Source: Marinicella gelatinilytica (GTDB taxonomy: Bacteria; Pseudomonadota; Gammaproteobacteria; Xanthomonadales; Marinicellaceae). From it: a DNA stretch of 64,000 bases. The DNA lies in NCBI RefSeq assembly GCF_026410405.1, contig NZ_JAPMLN010000007.1, positions 62,001-126,000 of the forward strand, given 5' to 3'. The notes under the pieces were generated by a model. It ran no database searches, was not told where the DNA came from, and worked only from the letters and a program-made list of their open reading frames with translations. The number at the start of each line of letters is the position of its first letter. The stretch's first letter is position 1. The position numbers were made by a program, and so were the translations under genes. This document shows positions 37,119 through 45,620 of the stretch, in pieces.

Positions 37119-37537
37119 AAATAATATATTTAAAAAAAGAGTGTCATTTTAACACTTATGAAAGTTCTTGGCTCTTCATTCGCCTATATGTGTGTAGATG
37201 TGTAACGCGAGCAGGACGCGGAAGTGACTACTTTTGCCATCGTGATTACTGTGTGGTAAAAGTGAAAGCCGGCGTCATGGATGGCGTTGATAGAGTCAAA
37301 ATAGGATTAGAGATTGATACCGCAGTGAGCATAGCAAAGTCTATGCACCCGCCGCTCTGAATTTAAGCGTAAAGTAAATTAAAAAGCTGTCAGAAATTGT
37401 CACCAGTTAAAAGTATTCACATAATTAAATTCTATTAACCTAATTTATGCCGCATCAAGATGCAATTGATGAGTTAATTATTGCCAATTACATTCAGTTT
37501 GACTAAGTTAGTGTTTTGTAGTTTAAAAGGATTAAAA
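37119..37537. other. Intergenic region between rph and the kelch protein gene
   Basis: About 420 bases without a supported gene. It contains a long imperfect palindrome (listed separately), and a short hairpin with GCATAG (37329-37334) and CTATGC (37341-37346) around a 6-base loop. The last 150 bases are AT-rich and probably hold the promoter of the kelch gene, although no clean -35/-10 pair is seen. AAGGATTAAAA gives a good ribosome site for the ATG at 37538. Confidence 0.5.
37202..37289. repeat. Long imperfect palindromic intergenic element
   Basis: Two arms (about 37202-37239 and 37254-37289) are imperfect reverse complements around a 14-base loop. The inner arms CTTTTGCCA and TGGTAAAAG pair with one mismatch, and the outer arms pair AACGC with GCGTT and GACGCGG-like with CCGGCGTC-like sequence. 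The layout resembles REP/MITE-type elements. Only one copy is seen in this window. Confidence 0.45.
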
Positions 37538-40500
37538 ATGATTGTACTAAGTCAATTTCAAAAGTCAGTGGTAATTCTTGTTATTTTAGGCTTATCTTTT
37601 TCTATAGGTGCAAAAAACAAGTTGTCTGAAATCAATTGGCTCGATAGTAGCCAATATTATGACAGTCGAATTGCCTGTGAGTATAAAATTCAAGAAGAAA
37701 AATGGGCTAATAGTCATTGGCCAGTAGAAAATGATTCTCCTAAGCCTGCCTTCACAGAAATTGCTGATCAAGAAAATATTAAAAAAATTGTTCTATCAAA
37801 CCTGAAAAAGGAAACTGTTCTGCAAGAGCATTTTGGGATAACTTTTACAGCGCATCAAATTCAAACAGAACTTAATAGAATAGTTCAACAAACCAAAGCG
37901 CCGGAACGTTTAAAAGAAATTTTTAGAACTTTTGATAATAATACGACCACCATTGCTGAGTGCCTCATTCGACCCAGTTTAGTCAATAAAGCATTTAAAT
38001 ATCAGTACCATTCAAACTACAAATTACATAATGATTTAAGAAAAAAAGCTGAAAAAGAGATAGCTGATTATCAAAAGGATTTTAAAGTTGACGTTTTATA
38101 CGCTGAAATTAATAATACAGTTTACCGTCTTAAATTAAACGACTATAAATCAAAATCTAAAAGCCCCAATAAACTTAATGAATTAGATTTGAATCAAGAC
38201 CAATGGGATGACCTTTTGGGTACGTTGGATAAAAGCAATCAATTGGTAGAAAAGTCTGATTATTTCATATATCAAAGAGTAGTAAGTCAAAATATAGAGT
38301 CCATTGTATTAGAAACGTTGACATGGAAGAAAGAACCCTCCGAAAAGTGGTTGGCAAATCAAAACATTGATAAAGTTATTAGTCCCAATATTTACCATAA
38401 TCTAAAACTCAATGAAATCAGTGGTCAAACGCAAAACTTTTCTAAAAATAATTCAGATAGTGGGTTCTGGGAAGATGCAGATTATGTATTACAAGGCCGA
38501 AGATGGCATACTGCTATTTGGACAGGTAATGAAATGATTATTTGGGGTGGAAACTATTATGAAGGTATTGCTATTTATCTTAGCTCAGGATATCGATACG
38601 ATCCAATAACTGATACTTGGGCCGTAATGAGTAAAGTAAATGCCCCATCGGAAAGAAAATTGCATACTGCTGTTTGGAATGGTAACGAAATGATTGTGTG
38701 GGGGGGGCGTAAATTTGATAAAGTTTATAATAATGGAGCTAAGTACAATCCTAATACTGATAGTTGGAGTGACATTAATACTATCTCTTCACCGACCGCA
38801 AGAGCGAGCCATACAGCTATTATAGCTAATAATGAAATGATTGTTTGGGGAGGTTCTGACAACAATGGGCTTGTTAATACAGGTGCTCGATACGATATAT
38901 TTAATGACACATGGCAAAATATAAGTACTAACAATGCCCCCATAGGTAGAGCACAACATTCTGTAGTTTGGACTGGGAATGAGATGATAGTGTGGGGTGG
39001 TCAAATATATGATTCAATTAATGGTGGTGTTCAAGGCACTGAAACAGGCGGTCGCTACAACCCTTTGAGTAATAGTTGGGTTGCAACTTCACTAACTAAT
39101 GCACCATTGAGTAGTGGCAACGGTTTTTCTGATAGCGCAATCTGGACAGGCAACGAAATGATCGTTCCTGCTTCTGGAGGAGGAAAAAAATATAACCCAG
39201 TATCTGATTATTGGTTAGATATCAATAGTACAAATGCTCCTTTGGATGCGTTTGAAGAAAATATTGTCTGGACAGGTACAGAAATGATTGTTTGGCAGTC
39301 AATTGATCTTGGAGGCGGTGGTCGTTATAACCCAGTGAGTGACCAGTGGACAACCATGAATACGAATGGAGAACCTTCTTTACGCTTATATGGAGCAACA
39401 AGTGTTTGGACAGGAGAAGAAATGATTATTTGGGGAGGCAGAGGTTCTGGGGAATATGATGATAGAGGTGCCCGCTACAACCCAATTAGTGATAATTGGT
39501 CAGAAATGTCAACAGTTGTTAACAATTTAGAACCTATCAACCGATCAAACCATACAGCTATTTGGACTGGTAGTGAAATGATAATTTGGGGTGGTGAGGC
39601 TTTTGGGCAGTATCTTAATTCTGGTGGTCGATACGATCCATTAACCCATAGTTGGAAACCTGTTTCTATGATAAATATTCCGGAAGCAAGAAAAGATCAT
39701 ACCGCTGTTTGGACCGGGCGTGAAATGATAGTTTGGGGCGGTCAAAATAACAATAACTATTTAAATTCGGTTGGTAAATATGATCCTATATCAAATACAT
39801 GGGGTAATGATTTATATGCACATTTCGGGCTTATACATCACACTGCAATTTGGACGGGACGAGAAATGATTGTATGGGGAGGACAGCGTTTTAGTGGACA
39901 ATGGCAATATTATAATTTAGGTTTCAAATATAATCCTACTGAAGACACATGGACCCAAATAAATTCAGGTTTTACTCTTGCCCCTAGAGCGCGTCATACT
40001 GCTATTTGGACCGGTGAGAAAATGATTGTCTGGGGTGGGGAGTTTTTTGATGGTAATTATACATTTTTTGACACAGGTGCTACGTATGATCCCTTTAATG
40101 GAGAATGGACTGAAACTTCAACTGCAGGTGTACCAGAAGCACGCGCAACTCATAATGCGGTTTGGACTGGCAATCAAATGCTTGTTTGGGGTGGCACAGG
40201 TAATGGTCTTTATCAATCCGGTGGTAAATTTGATCCAATAAATAATTCTTGGATTTCAATGACTAATATTGATGCGCCGAGTGGGCGATATGATCATTCG
40301 TCAGTATGGACTGGTCGTGAGATGCTTGTTTGGGGTGGATTTGATGGTAACTATTTAAATACAGGTGGTAAATATAATCCAATTACTGACACTTGGACTG
40401 AAACGACTTTATTAAATGCTCCCGAAAGTAGAGATAAGCATACAGCTGTTTGGACGGGACGAGAAATGATTATTTGGGGTGGTAAACCAGAGGCGGATCT

Positions 40501-40558
40501 TGGAATTTATAGACCAAATAATCCTGATTTAATATTCAAAGATGGGTTTGAAGATTAG
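37538..40558 (+). CDS. Large exported kelch-like repeat protein with IFxxGFE tail
   Basis: A 1006-residue protein. I start at the ATG at 37538 (MIVLSQFQKS) because AAGGATTAAAA precedes it and a signal peptide ending near residue 29 (SIGAKN) follows; the longer frame adds 19 residues. Residues 30-305 are a Lys/Asn-rich domain I do not recognise. From about residue 325 to 995 there are 13 full and one partial kelch-like units of about 50 residues. Each has the pattern HTAIWTGNEMIIWGG, then YDPITDTW, predicting one or two beta-propellers. Unit 5 lacks WGG (IVPASGGG) and unit 6 has WQS. The end is LIFKDGFED. Codon use looks AT-richer than the neighbours, suggesting transfer or surface-gene drift. 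Function unknown, probably secreted. Confidence 0.85.
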   Translation: MIVLSQFQKSVVILVILGLSFSIGAKNKLSEINWLDSSQYYDSRIACEYKIQEEKWANSHWPVENDSPKPAFTEIADQENIKKIVLSNLKKETVLQEHFGITFTAHQIQTELNRIVQQTKAPERLKEIFRTFDNNTTTIAECLIRPSLVNKAFKYQYHSNYKLHNDLRKKAEKEIADYQKDFKVDVLYAEINNTVYRLKLNDYKSKSKSPNKLNELDLNQDQWDDLLGTLDKSNQLVEKSDYFIYQRVVSQNIESIVLETLTWKKEPSEKWLANQNIDKVISPNIYHNLKLNEISGQTQNFSKNNSDSGFWEDADYVLQGRRWHTAIWTGNEMIIWGGNYYEGIAIYLSSGYRYDPITDTWAVMSKVNAPSERKLHTAVWNGNEMIVWGGRKFDKVYNNGAKYNPNTDSWSDINTISSPTARASHTAIIANNEMIVWGGSDNNGLVNTGARYDIFNDTWQNISTNNAPIGRAQHSVVWTGNEMIVWGGQIYDSINGGVQGTETGGRYNPLSNSWVATSLTNAPLSSGNGFSDSAIWTGNEMIVPASGGGKKYNPVSDYWLDINSTNAPLDAFEENIVWTGTEMIVWQSIDLGGGGRYNPVSDQWTTMNTNGEPSLRLYGATSVWTGEEMIIWGGRGSGEYDDRGARYNPISDNWSEMSTVVNNLEPINRSNHTAIWTGSEMIIWGGEAFGQYLNSGGRYDPLTHSWKPVSMINIPEARKDHTAVWTGREMIVWGGQNNNNYLNSVGKYDPISNTWGNDLYAHFGLIHHTAIWTGREMIVWGGQRFSGQWQYYNLGFKYNPTEDTWTQINSGFTLAPRARHTAIWTGEKMIVWGGEFFDGNYTFFDTGATYDPFNGEWTETSTAGVPEARATHNAVWTGNQMLVWGGTGNGLYQSGGKFDPINNSWISMTNIDAPSGRYDHSSVWTGREMLVWGGFDGNYLNTGGKYNPITDTWTETTLLNAPESRDKHTAVWTGREMIIWGGKPEADLGIYRPNNPDLIFKDGFED

Positions 40559-40637
40559 TTTATAGTCAATTTAATGTTCTGAAACAATTATGGGGACTTA
40601 ATAACACTAAAAAAACTTATAGAAAAGGCTTAGATGC

Positions 40638-41348
40638 CTACAAGCCATCCAGATAATTTTCGCCACCCAGTTGTTTAACCTGTTGTTCTATCCAGTGGGC
40701 GCGTTGTTTCATGTAATCGGATGCGGGTTGGATTTCATATTTTTTCGGTGCCGGTAAACGGGCGGCCAACAAAGCGGATTGATGGGGGCTCAAAGAATCA
40801 GCCGAGATGCCGAAAATGGATTGGGCGGCGGCTTCGGCGCCATAAATGCCATCGCCGAATTCAGCCACATTTAAATAGAGTTCAAGAATGCGTTGTTTGG
40901 GAATCATAATTTCGATGGCGGCGGTGAAATACGCTTCTAGGCCTTTACGAATCCAGCTGCGACCCGGCCATAAATACAGGTTTTTCGCCAATTGTTGACT
41001 GATGGTGCTGGCACCGCGCATTTGTTTGCCGGCTTGGCGGTCTTCAAGAACTTGTTCAATGGCCGCCAGATCAAAGCCCCAATGATCGGCAAACTTTTGA
41101 TCTTCGGAGGCGATGACTGATATGGCTAGCGCGGGTGCAATGCGTGATATATTTCGCCACTCATGTTGCAGCTCGATGGCGTCGTATTCTTGATTGTACA
41201 TGCGTTGTAGCATAAAAGCGGTGGTGGGCGGGTTAAACCAGCGCAATACCAGCACCAATGATATGGTGATTAATAACCAAAGCAATACCAGCCTGACAAA
41301 CCAGCGCCTGATGGTTGAAAATAAACTGCGTCTTTTGGTTTTTGTCAT
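40638..41348 (-). CDS. mtgA: Monofunctional biosynthetic peptidoglycan transglycosylase
   Basis: A 236-residue inner-membrane glycosyltransferase of family 51 that polymerises lipid II. One N-terminal helix (about 15-35) precedes the catalytic domain. Conserved motifs are VIASEDQKFADHWGFD with the catalytic Glu, KQMRGASTISQQLAKNLYL, KGLEAYFTAAIE and RILELYLNVAEFGDGIYGAE. There is no transpeptidase domain, so it is MtgA rather than a class A PBP. It is convergent with the kelch gene. Confidence 0.95.
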   Translation of the reverse strand: MTKTKRRSLFSTIRRWFVRLVLLWLLITISLVLVLRWFNPPTTAFMLQRMYNQEYDAIELQHEWRNISRIAPALAISVIASEDQKFADHWGFDLAAIEQVLEDRQAGKQMRGASTISQQLAKNLYLWPGRSWIRKGLEAYFTAAIEIMIPKQRILELYLNVAEFGDGIYGAEAAAQSIFGISADSLSPHQSALLAARLPAPKKYEIQPASDYMKQRAHWIEQQVKQLGGENYLDGL

Positions 41349-41729
41349 CGTCTTTTAAAGTGGTTACACGGTAATTGAGTTTTTCAGTGTGGTGAATTTG
41401 CGCTAATTAAATGCCGTTTTTCCGGCGAAAATGACTGACCTATTGTACAAACTCTCAGGATTTTTTGTAGGCTTTGCCATATCTTTTGATAAAGGTATTA
41501 TGTTTCGTGTCTCGAAATTAATTGTCGCTCTTAAAACATTTTATATCATGAAATTAGATTGAGCCTTAGTTGTGGCTTTGGAAGAGCGAATAAATGGTTT
41601 GATTGAAGAAAGCCTCCTTGTAAGCGCGCAGAGTAACCAAGTTCACAAAATACTTGCTTGTTAATAGCTATTTACAAAAAAGTAGCGGAGTTCTGCTAAA
41701 ATAATATGCATTCATTTTAAGAGGCAGAT
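41349..41729. other. Intergenic region between mtgA and a small membrane protein
   Basis: About 380 AT-rich bases. An extended -10 element (TGCTAAAAT near 41694-41702) lies about 30 bases before the downstream gene, whose ribosome site is AAGAGGCAG. No supported ORF, tRNA or terminator is seen in the rest. Confidence 0.45.
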
Positions 41730-42137
41730 ATGACATTTTTCTTAATTATTACATTGTTGGTGCTGGGCTTTTTGGCGGCGGCGGAGCGTATTCAGGCCAT
41801 GGCACCGGGAACCAAAGACTTAATTAGTTTCTTGAGACAGTCCGAAGGCTGGATTGGCATTGTATCCATTGTCCTGGGTATTATTTGGTTATTCCGGGTA
41901 TTGCGTTGGATAAAATATTTTAATCTTTACTTGTTCTTAGGCTTGTTATCAGCTTTGGTAATGATTGCTTTGGGTTTTTTATATGCGCAAAACGTCTTAC
42001 GTGGCTGGAGCAAAGACAATGCCTCAATCAACGATAATATTAATAAAGTCGTGGATAAATTGGCGCCAATCAAAGAGCCTTTGGGCATCGCTGCCATTGT
42101 GTTGGGTGTGGTTGATTTGTTGATGTATGTGTTTTAA
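41730..42137 (+). CDS. Membrane protein of unknown function with an internal repeat
   Basis: A 135-residue protein with four predicted membrane helices (about 2-20, 42-58, 64-86 and 115-135). Helices 2 and 4 resemble each other: GWIGIVSIVLGIIWLF and PLGIAAIVLGVVDLLMYVF, suggesting an internal duplication. A charged loop (WSKDNASINDNINKVVDKL) precedes helix 4. A good ribosome site, AAGAGGCAG, supports the start. I do not recognise a family. It is separated from the convergent E2 gene by a strong bidirectional hairpin. Confidence 0.65.
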   Translation: MTFFLIITLLVLGFLAAAERIQAMAPGTKDLISFLRQSEGWIGIVSIVLGIIWLFRVLRWIKYFNLYLFLGLLSALVMIALGFLYAQNVLRGWSKDNASINDNINKVVDKLAPIKEPLGIAAIVLGVVDLLMYVF

Positions 42138-42175
42138 TTAACGAATTTTTTAATTATTCACAACAGCAAACTATT

Positions 42176-42201
42176 TTGGGAAGCCTGATTAGGCTTCCCA
42201 A
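42176..42201. terminator. Bidirectional terminator overlapping the E2 stop codon
   Basis: TTGGGAAGCC (42176-42185) and GGCTTCCCAA (42192-42201) form a perfect 10-bp stem with a 6-base loop. It is followed by TTTT on the plus strand and AAAATAG on the minus. It lies between two convergent genes, and half of the stem is inside the last codons of the E2 gene. Confidence 0.8.
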
Positions 42202-43400
42202 TTTTCAATATAGTCCTTAAAGAAACTTAAAAAGTCATTGGTGTGGTAAGCATCGAGGGCGCGGTGGTCGATGGTGAGGCTGACGTAGCCCATGGGTTTA
42301 ATCGCCAGGGCATCTTCACCGTCGATTGTTTTTACCACCGGTCTTTTTTCAATTTTTCCTAAACCTAAAATCGCCACTTGCGGTTGGTTGATGATAATGG
42401 GTGTGGCCACCAAAGAGCCTGAGACGCCGTGGTTAGAGATGGTGAAGGTGCCGCCCTGGACGTCCGATTGCTGGAGCGCGCCGGTGCGGGCTTTGTCGGT
42501 CATCTCGGTGAGACCTTGAGCGATGTGTTCTAAATTTTTGCTTTCGCAATGCTTTAACACCGGCACAATCAAGCCGTCATCACCCAAAGCGGTGCCGATA
42601 CCGATGTTAATGTGTTTAAACACTTCTAAACCGTGTTCGTGAAAACGGGCGTTGATTTTGGGTTGGTGCTGAATGGCCGCCGCTGTGGCAACCATAAAGT
42701 ATGCGGTGTAGGTTAGTTTAATACCGCGTTGTTCAAAGGCTTTTTTGTGTTTTTTTCGGTGCGCCATAATACGGCTGAGATCAACATCAAAAACAGCGGT
42801 CACATGCGGTGCAGTTTGCACACTGTGTTGCATATGCTCCGCAATTTTGCGACGCATGGCTGTGTGTTTAATTAATTCGCTGGCGTTACTTTGTGCGGTA
42901 TCTGATTCGGTTTGTTCGAGATAAGCTTTAATGTCACGACTGGTGAGGCGGTTGTTTTTACCGCTACCTGAGATTAGATTTGGGTTAATGTCGTGTTGAG
43001 ACAAAAGACGCCGAACTGCGGGGCTCTTGAACTTAGAGGGGGGATGATCTAAGGGCCCCGCAGCCGGCGTGTTCTTTTGAGGAAAATCTGTTTTAGTTTC
43101 TTTTGGAGCAGATTTTTTTAAGTCTGTAAGGACTTCGTTCTCAGGGTTTGACCCAACCTCAGTGTTAATAGTTCCCAGAATTTTATTGTCAGAAGCCGTT
43201 TCACCCAATTCGACATGAATTGTGGTTAAAATACCTGTTGCAGGGGCGGTGATTTCCATCATTACCTTATCGGTTTCCAGCTCAATAATGGGCTCATCTT
43301 TTTGAACTCGGTCACCCACCGCTTTGAGCCATTCAGCCACTGTTGCCGTGGTGCCTTCGGTCTGCGCTTCGTCTAATGTGATGTCAATTGTTTTGCTCAT
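42189..43400 (-). CDS. Dihydrolipoamide acyltransferase (E2) of a 2-oxoacid dehydrogenase complex
   Basis: A 403-residue E2. The N-terminal lipoyl domain (about 1-77) has the lipoylated K45 in ELETDKVMMEI. A linker is followed by the E3/E1-binding domain (about 123-163, SPAVRRLLSQHDINPNLI). The catalytic acyltransferase domain is about 175-403, with the active site in SLTIDHRALDAYHTNDF. The usual HxxxDG Gly is Ala here. The partner is a fused E1, and the divergent regulator is Lrp/AsnC-type, so branched-chain 2-oxoacids are the most likely substrate. SucB-like activity is an alternative. It overlaps the E1 stop by 4 bases. No E3 gene is nearby. Confidence 0.87.
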   Translation of the reverse strand: MSKTIDITLDEAQTEGTTATVAEWLKAVGDRVQKDEPIIELETDKVMMEITAPATGILTTIHVELGETASDNKILGTINTEVGSNPENEVLTDLKKSAPKETKTDFPQKNTPAAGPLDHPPSKFKSPAVRRLLSQHDINPNLISGSGKNNRLTSRDIKAYLEQTESDTAQSNASELIKHTAMRRKIAEHMQHSVQTAPHVTAVFDVDLSRIMAHRKKHKKAFEQRGIKLTYTAYFMVATAAAIQHQPKINARFHEHGLEVFKHINIGIGTALGDDGLIVPVLKHCESKNLEHIAQGLTEMTDKARTGALQQSDVQGGTFTISNHGVSGSLVATPIIINQPQVAILGLGKIEKRPVVKTIDGEDALAIKPMGYVSLTIDHRALDAYHTNDFLSFFKDYIENWEA

Positions 43401-45484
43401 ATTTGGTCCAATTCAGTGATTTTTTCAGCAATGGTGTCGGTATTCGGTAAGGCAGCGGCCATCAGTTGTGGGTCATGGGGGTTGCCGATATCGGCCGTGG
43501 CCAGTCGTTCTATCGGCGCATCTAAATAGAAAAAAGCCTCATTGGCAAGCACGGCCGCAATTTCTGCGCCAAAACCGGCAGAAATATTATCCTCATGAAC
43601 AATCAGGCAGCGGCCGGTCTTTTTGACCGAGTCTAACACCGCCTGTTTATCCCAGGGACGCAAGGTGCGCAAATCAATGAGCTCGGCATTGATGCCGGTT
43701 TGCTCGATGGCGCTTTGGCACATATGCACCATACCACCCCAACTGACAACGGTTATTCGGTCACCTGATGTGATGGTCTTGGCTTTGCCGAACGGAATAA
43801 TAAACTGATCACCGGGATAAGGTCTTCGTGCCCAGCTGTGATCGAGCATTTTACGGTGTTCAAAGAAAATCGTCGGGTTATTATTGCGCAAGGCATAGCG
43901 CAATAATCCCACGGCATCTTCGGCGTTGGATGGCATTGCCACTTGCCAACCGATGGCATGCACCCATTTGACTTCTGCGCATTGCGAATGCCAGGGGTCG
44001 CCACAACCAAAATAACCACCGGCCATGCGCACAACCATCGGCGCGGCAAAGCGGTTATTGGTGCGCCATCGCATGGTGCCGGTGTCATTGAGTTGTTCTT
44101 CGGCGGGATCGGCATATTTTCTGAATTGAATTTCAGGTACGGGTAATAAACCGGCTAAAGCCATGCCCACGGAACGACCGATTATACCTTCTTCCGATAA
44201 AGAGGTATCAAACACCCGTTGTTCGCTGTGCTTATCTTGCAGACCTAAGGTTACGGCATGAACGCCGCCTTTGGCCCCGACATCTTCGCCAAATACCAGC
44301 ATTTTGTCGTTATGGCTTAATTCAAAGTCAAGGGTTCGGCGAATTGCAGTGACCATATTGATACGACCTGGTTCGGCAATGATTTCTTCACTGGCCGGTG
44401 GGAATGTCGGTTTATTAAGATGGATGCCACCTTGTTGTTGCAGTTCTTTATTGCCCTGGTGGTCCTGTTCACTGAATGCATGGCGGGTGATGGTTTTGGT
44501 GTCACCGTAAGGTTGCTCATCCACTTGTTGATAAACTTTATAAACGGCCTCTTTAGTTTCTTGTTCCAGGTTGTCCCATGATTCTGCGGTGAGGATATTT
44601 TGTTTGTGTAAATAGGCTTTGAGTTTAGGTAAAGGATCATGCTGTTGTTCAAATTTAATTCGTTCTTCGCTTTTGTAGCCTTGGGTGTCTTGCGCGGAAT
44701 GGCCGTTGAGTCGCGGCACAGTGAGACGCAACAGGACCGGCTTTCGCTCCCGGCGAACATAATCATTGGCCTGTTGAATTAAGTCTGCCGCCACTTGCGG
44801 CTGGGTGCCGTCACCGGAAAATAGTTTAATGCCCTTAAAACTTTCTAAATTGCTGACGATGTTACCACCGGGTGTTTGAAAGCTCGATGGCACAGAAATC
44901 CCGTAGCCGTTATCTTCAATGTAGAAAAACATCGGTAAGGACAAGGTGGTGGCCATGGTTAAAGCCGACCAAAAACCATTGGTGGCCACCGAACCGTCAC
45001 CACCCAATACCAGGCCGATGGCATCATTCCATTCATTGTTTTTCAAGTGATTACGGTGGTATTCAACCGCTTGCGCCCAGCCGGCGATGGGTGTGTATTG
45101 CGCGCCGACCCCGCCAGACATGGGTAACACGCAAGCGCCATCATGATTGGGTTGGTTAAACACCACGCCAATGTCCCGACCATCGGAAAAACCACCCTGA
45201 CGCATCATACTGGCCTGCAGGCATTGCTCCACTTCGATGCCCATCGACAGTAATAAGGGGCGTGAGCGGTAGTAACCGGAAACTGCGTCTTTTTTTGCAG
45301 TCAGAATTTGTGCCAGTAATATCTGCGCCATGTCATGGCCGCGCGCAGAGAATTGATACAAGACCTTTTTTTGTTTCACCAGATCATATTCTTCCAGATC
45401 ATCTAAAGCGCGAGATGTGAGCAAGGTTCTGGCGGTGTGATGCCAGTCGACATGAGAAAAGGTATTGGATTGTTGGGCTTGCAT
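43397..45484 (-). CDS. Fused alpha-beta E1 component of a 2-oxoacid (probably branched-chain) dehydrogenase
   Basis: A 695-residue thiamine diphosphate enzyme joining E1 alpha and beta in one chain. The alpha part (about 1-340) has the ThDP/Mg motif from GDG at 162-164 to N192 in EDNGYG, plus the conserved SGYYRSRPLLL region. The beta part (about 375-695) starts with INMVTAIRRTLDFEL and includes VFGEDVGAKGGVH, DTSLSEEGIIGRSVGMALAG and the VHEDNISAGFGAEIAAVL tail. The join is a His/Gln-rich linker (about 345-372). Separate E1 alpha and beta genes are more usual. It is first in the E1-E2 unit and divergent from the Lrp-type regulator. Confidence 0.88.
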   Translation of the reverse strand: MQAQQSNTFSHVDWHHTARTLLTSRALDDLEEYDLVKQKKVLYQFSARGHDMAQILLAQILTAKKDAVSGYYRSRPLLLSMGIEVEQCLQASMMRQGGFSDGRDIGVVFNQPNHDGACVLPMSGGVGAQYTPIAGWAQAVEYHRNHLKNNEWNDAIGLVLGGDGSVATNGFWSALTMATTLSLPMFFYIEDNGYGISVPSSFQTPGGNIVSNLESFKGIKLFSGDGTQPQVAADLIQQANDYVRRERKPVLLRLTVPRLNGHSAQDTQGYKSEERIKFEQQHDPLPKLKAYLHKQNILTAESWDNLEQETKEAVYKVYQQVDEQPYGDTKTITRHAFSEQDHQGNKELQQQGGIHLNKPTFPPASEEIIAEPGRINMVTAIRRTLDFELSHNDKMLVFGEDVGAKGGVHAVTLGLQDKHSEQRVFDTSLSEEGIIGRSVGMALAGLLPVPEIQFRKYADPAEEQLNDTGTMRWRTNNRFAAPMVVRMAGGYFGCGDPWHSQCAEVKWVHAIGWQVAMPSNAEDAVGLLRYALRNNNPTIFFEHRKMLDHSWARRPYPGDQFIIPFGKAKTITSGDRITVVSWGGMVHMCQSAIEQTGINAELIDLRTLRPWDKQAVLDSVKKTGRCLIVHEDNISAGFGAEIAAVLANEAFFYLDAPIERLATADIGNPHDPQLMAAALPNTDTIAEKITELDQI

Positions 45485-45530
45485 AGGGTAAATAAGTGAA
45501 AAAGGGTAAACTATTATCTCTTAATTGTTG

Positions 45531-45544
45531 GCAAATATGTTTGC
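45531..45544. promoter_or_regulatory. Palindromic operator candidate between the E1 and Lrp-type genes
   Basis: GCAAATATGTTTGC is a nearly perfect 14-base palindrome in the 136-base divergent gap. Its position before the E1-E2 operon and the Lrp/AsnC gene fits an Lrp-type binding site, but the regulator's motif is not known. Confidence 0.5.
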
Positions 45545-45620
45545 TCATTTTGCGCTAATACGATTAAATAAGGATAATAAATTCTGAAACTTTGCTTTTG
45601 TAGCAATATAATTTCAAGCT

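Noticed and set aside
37190-37360. Short open frames on both strands in the rph-kelch gap
   Set aside because: They have no ribosome site, overlap the palindromic element and lack any recognisable protein pattern.
38500-40520. CRISPR-like periodicity in the kelch gene
   Set aside because: The period is about 150 bases, in frame, and comes from the protein repeat; no conserved direct repeats with spacers.
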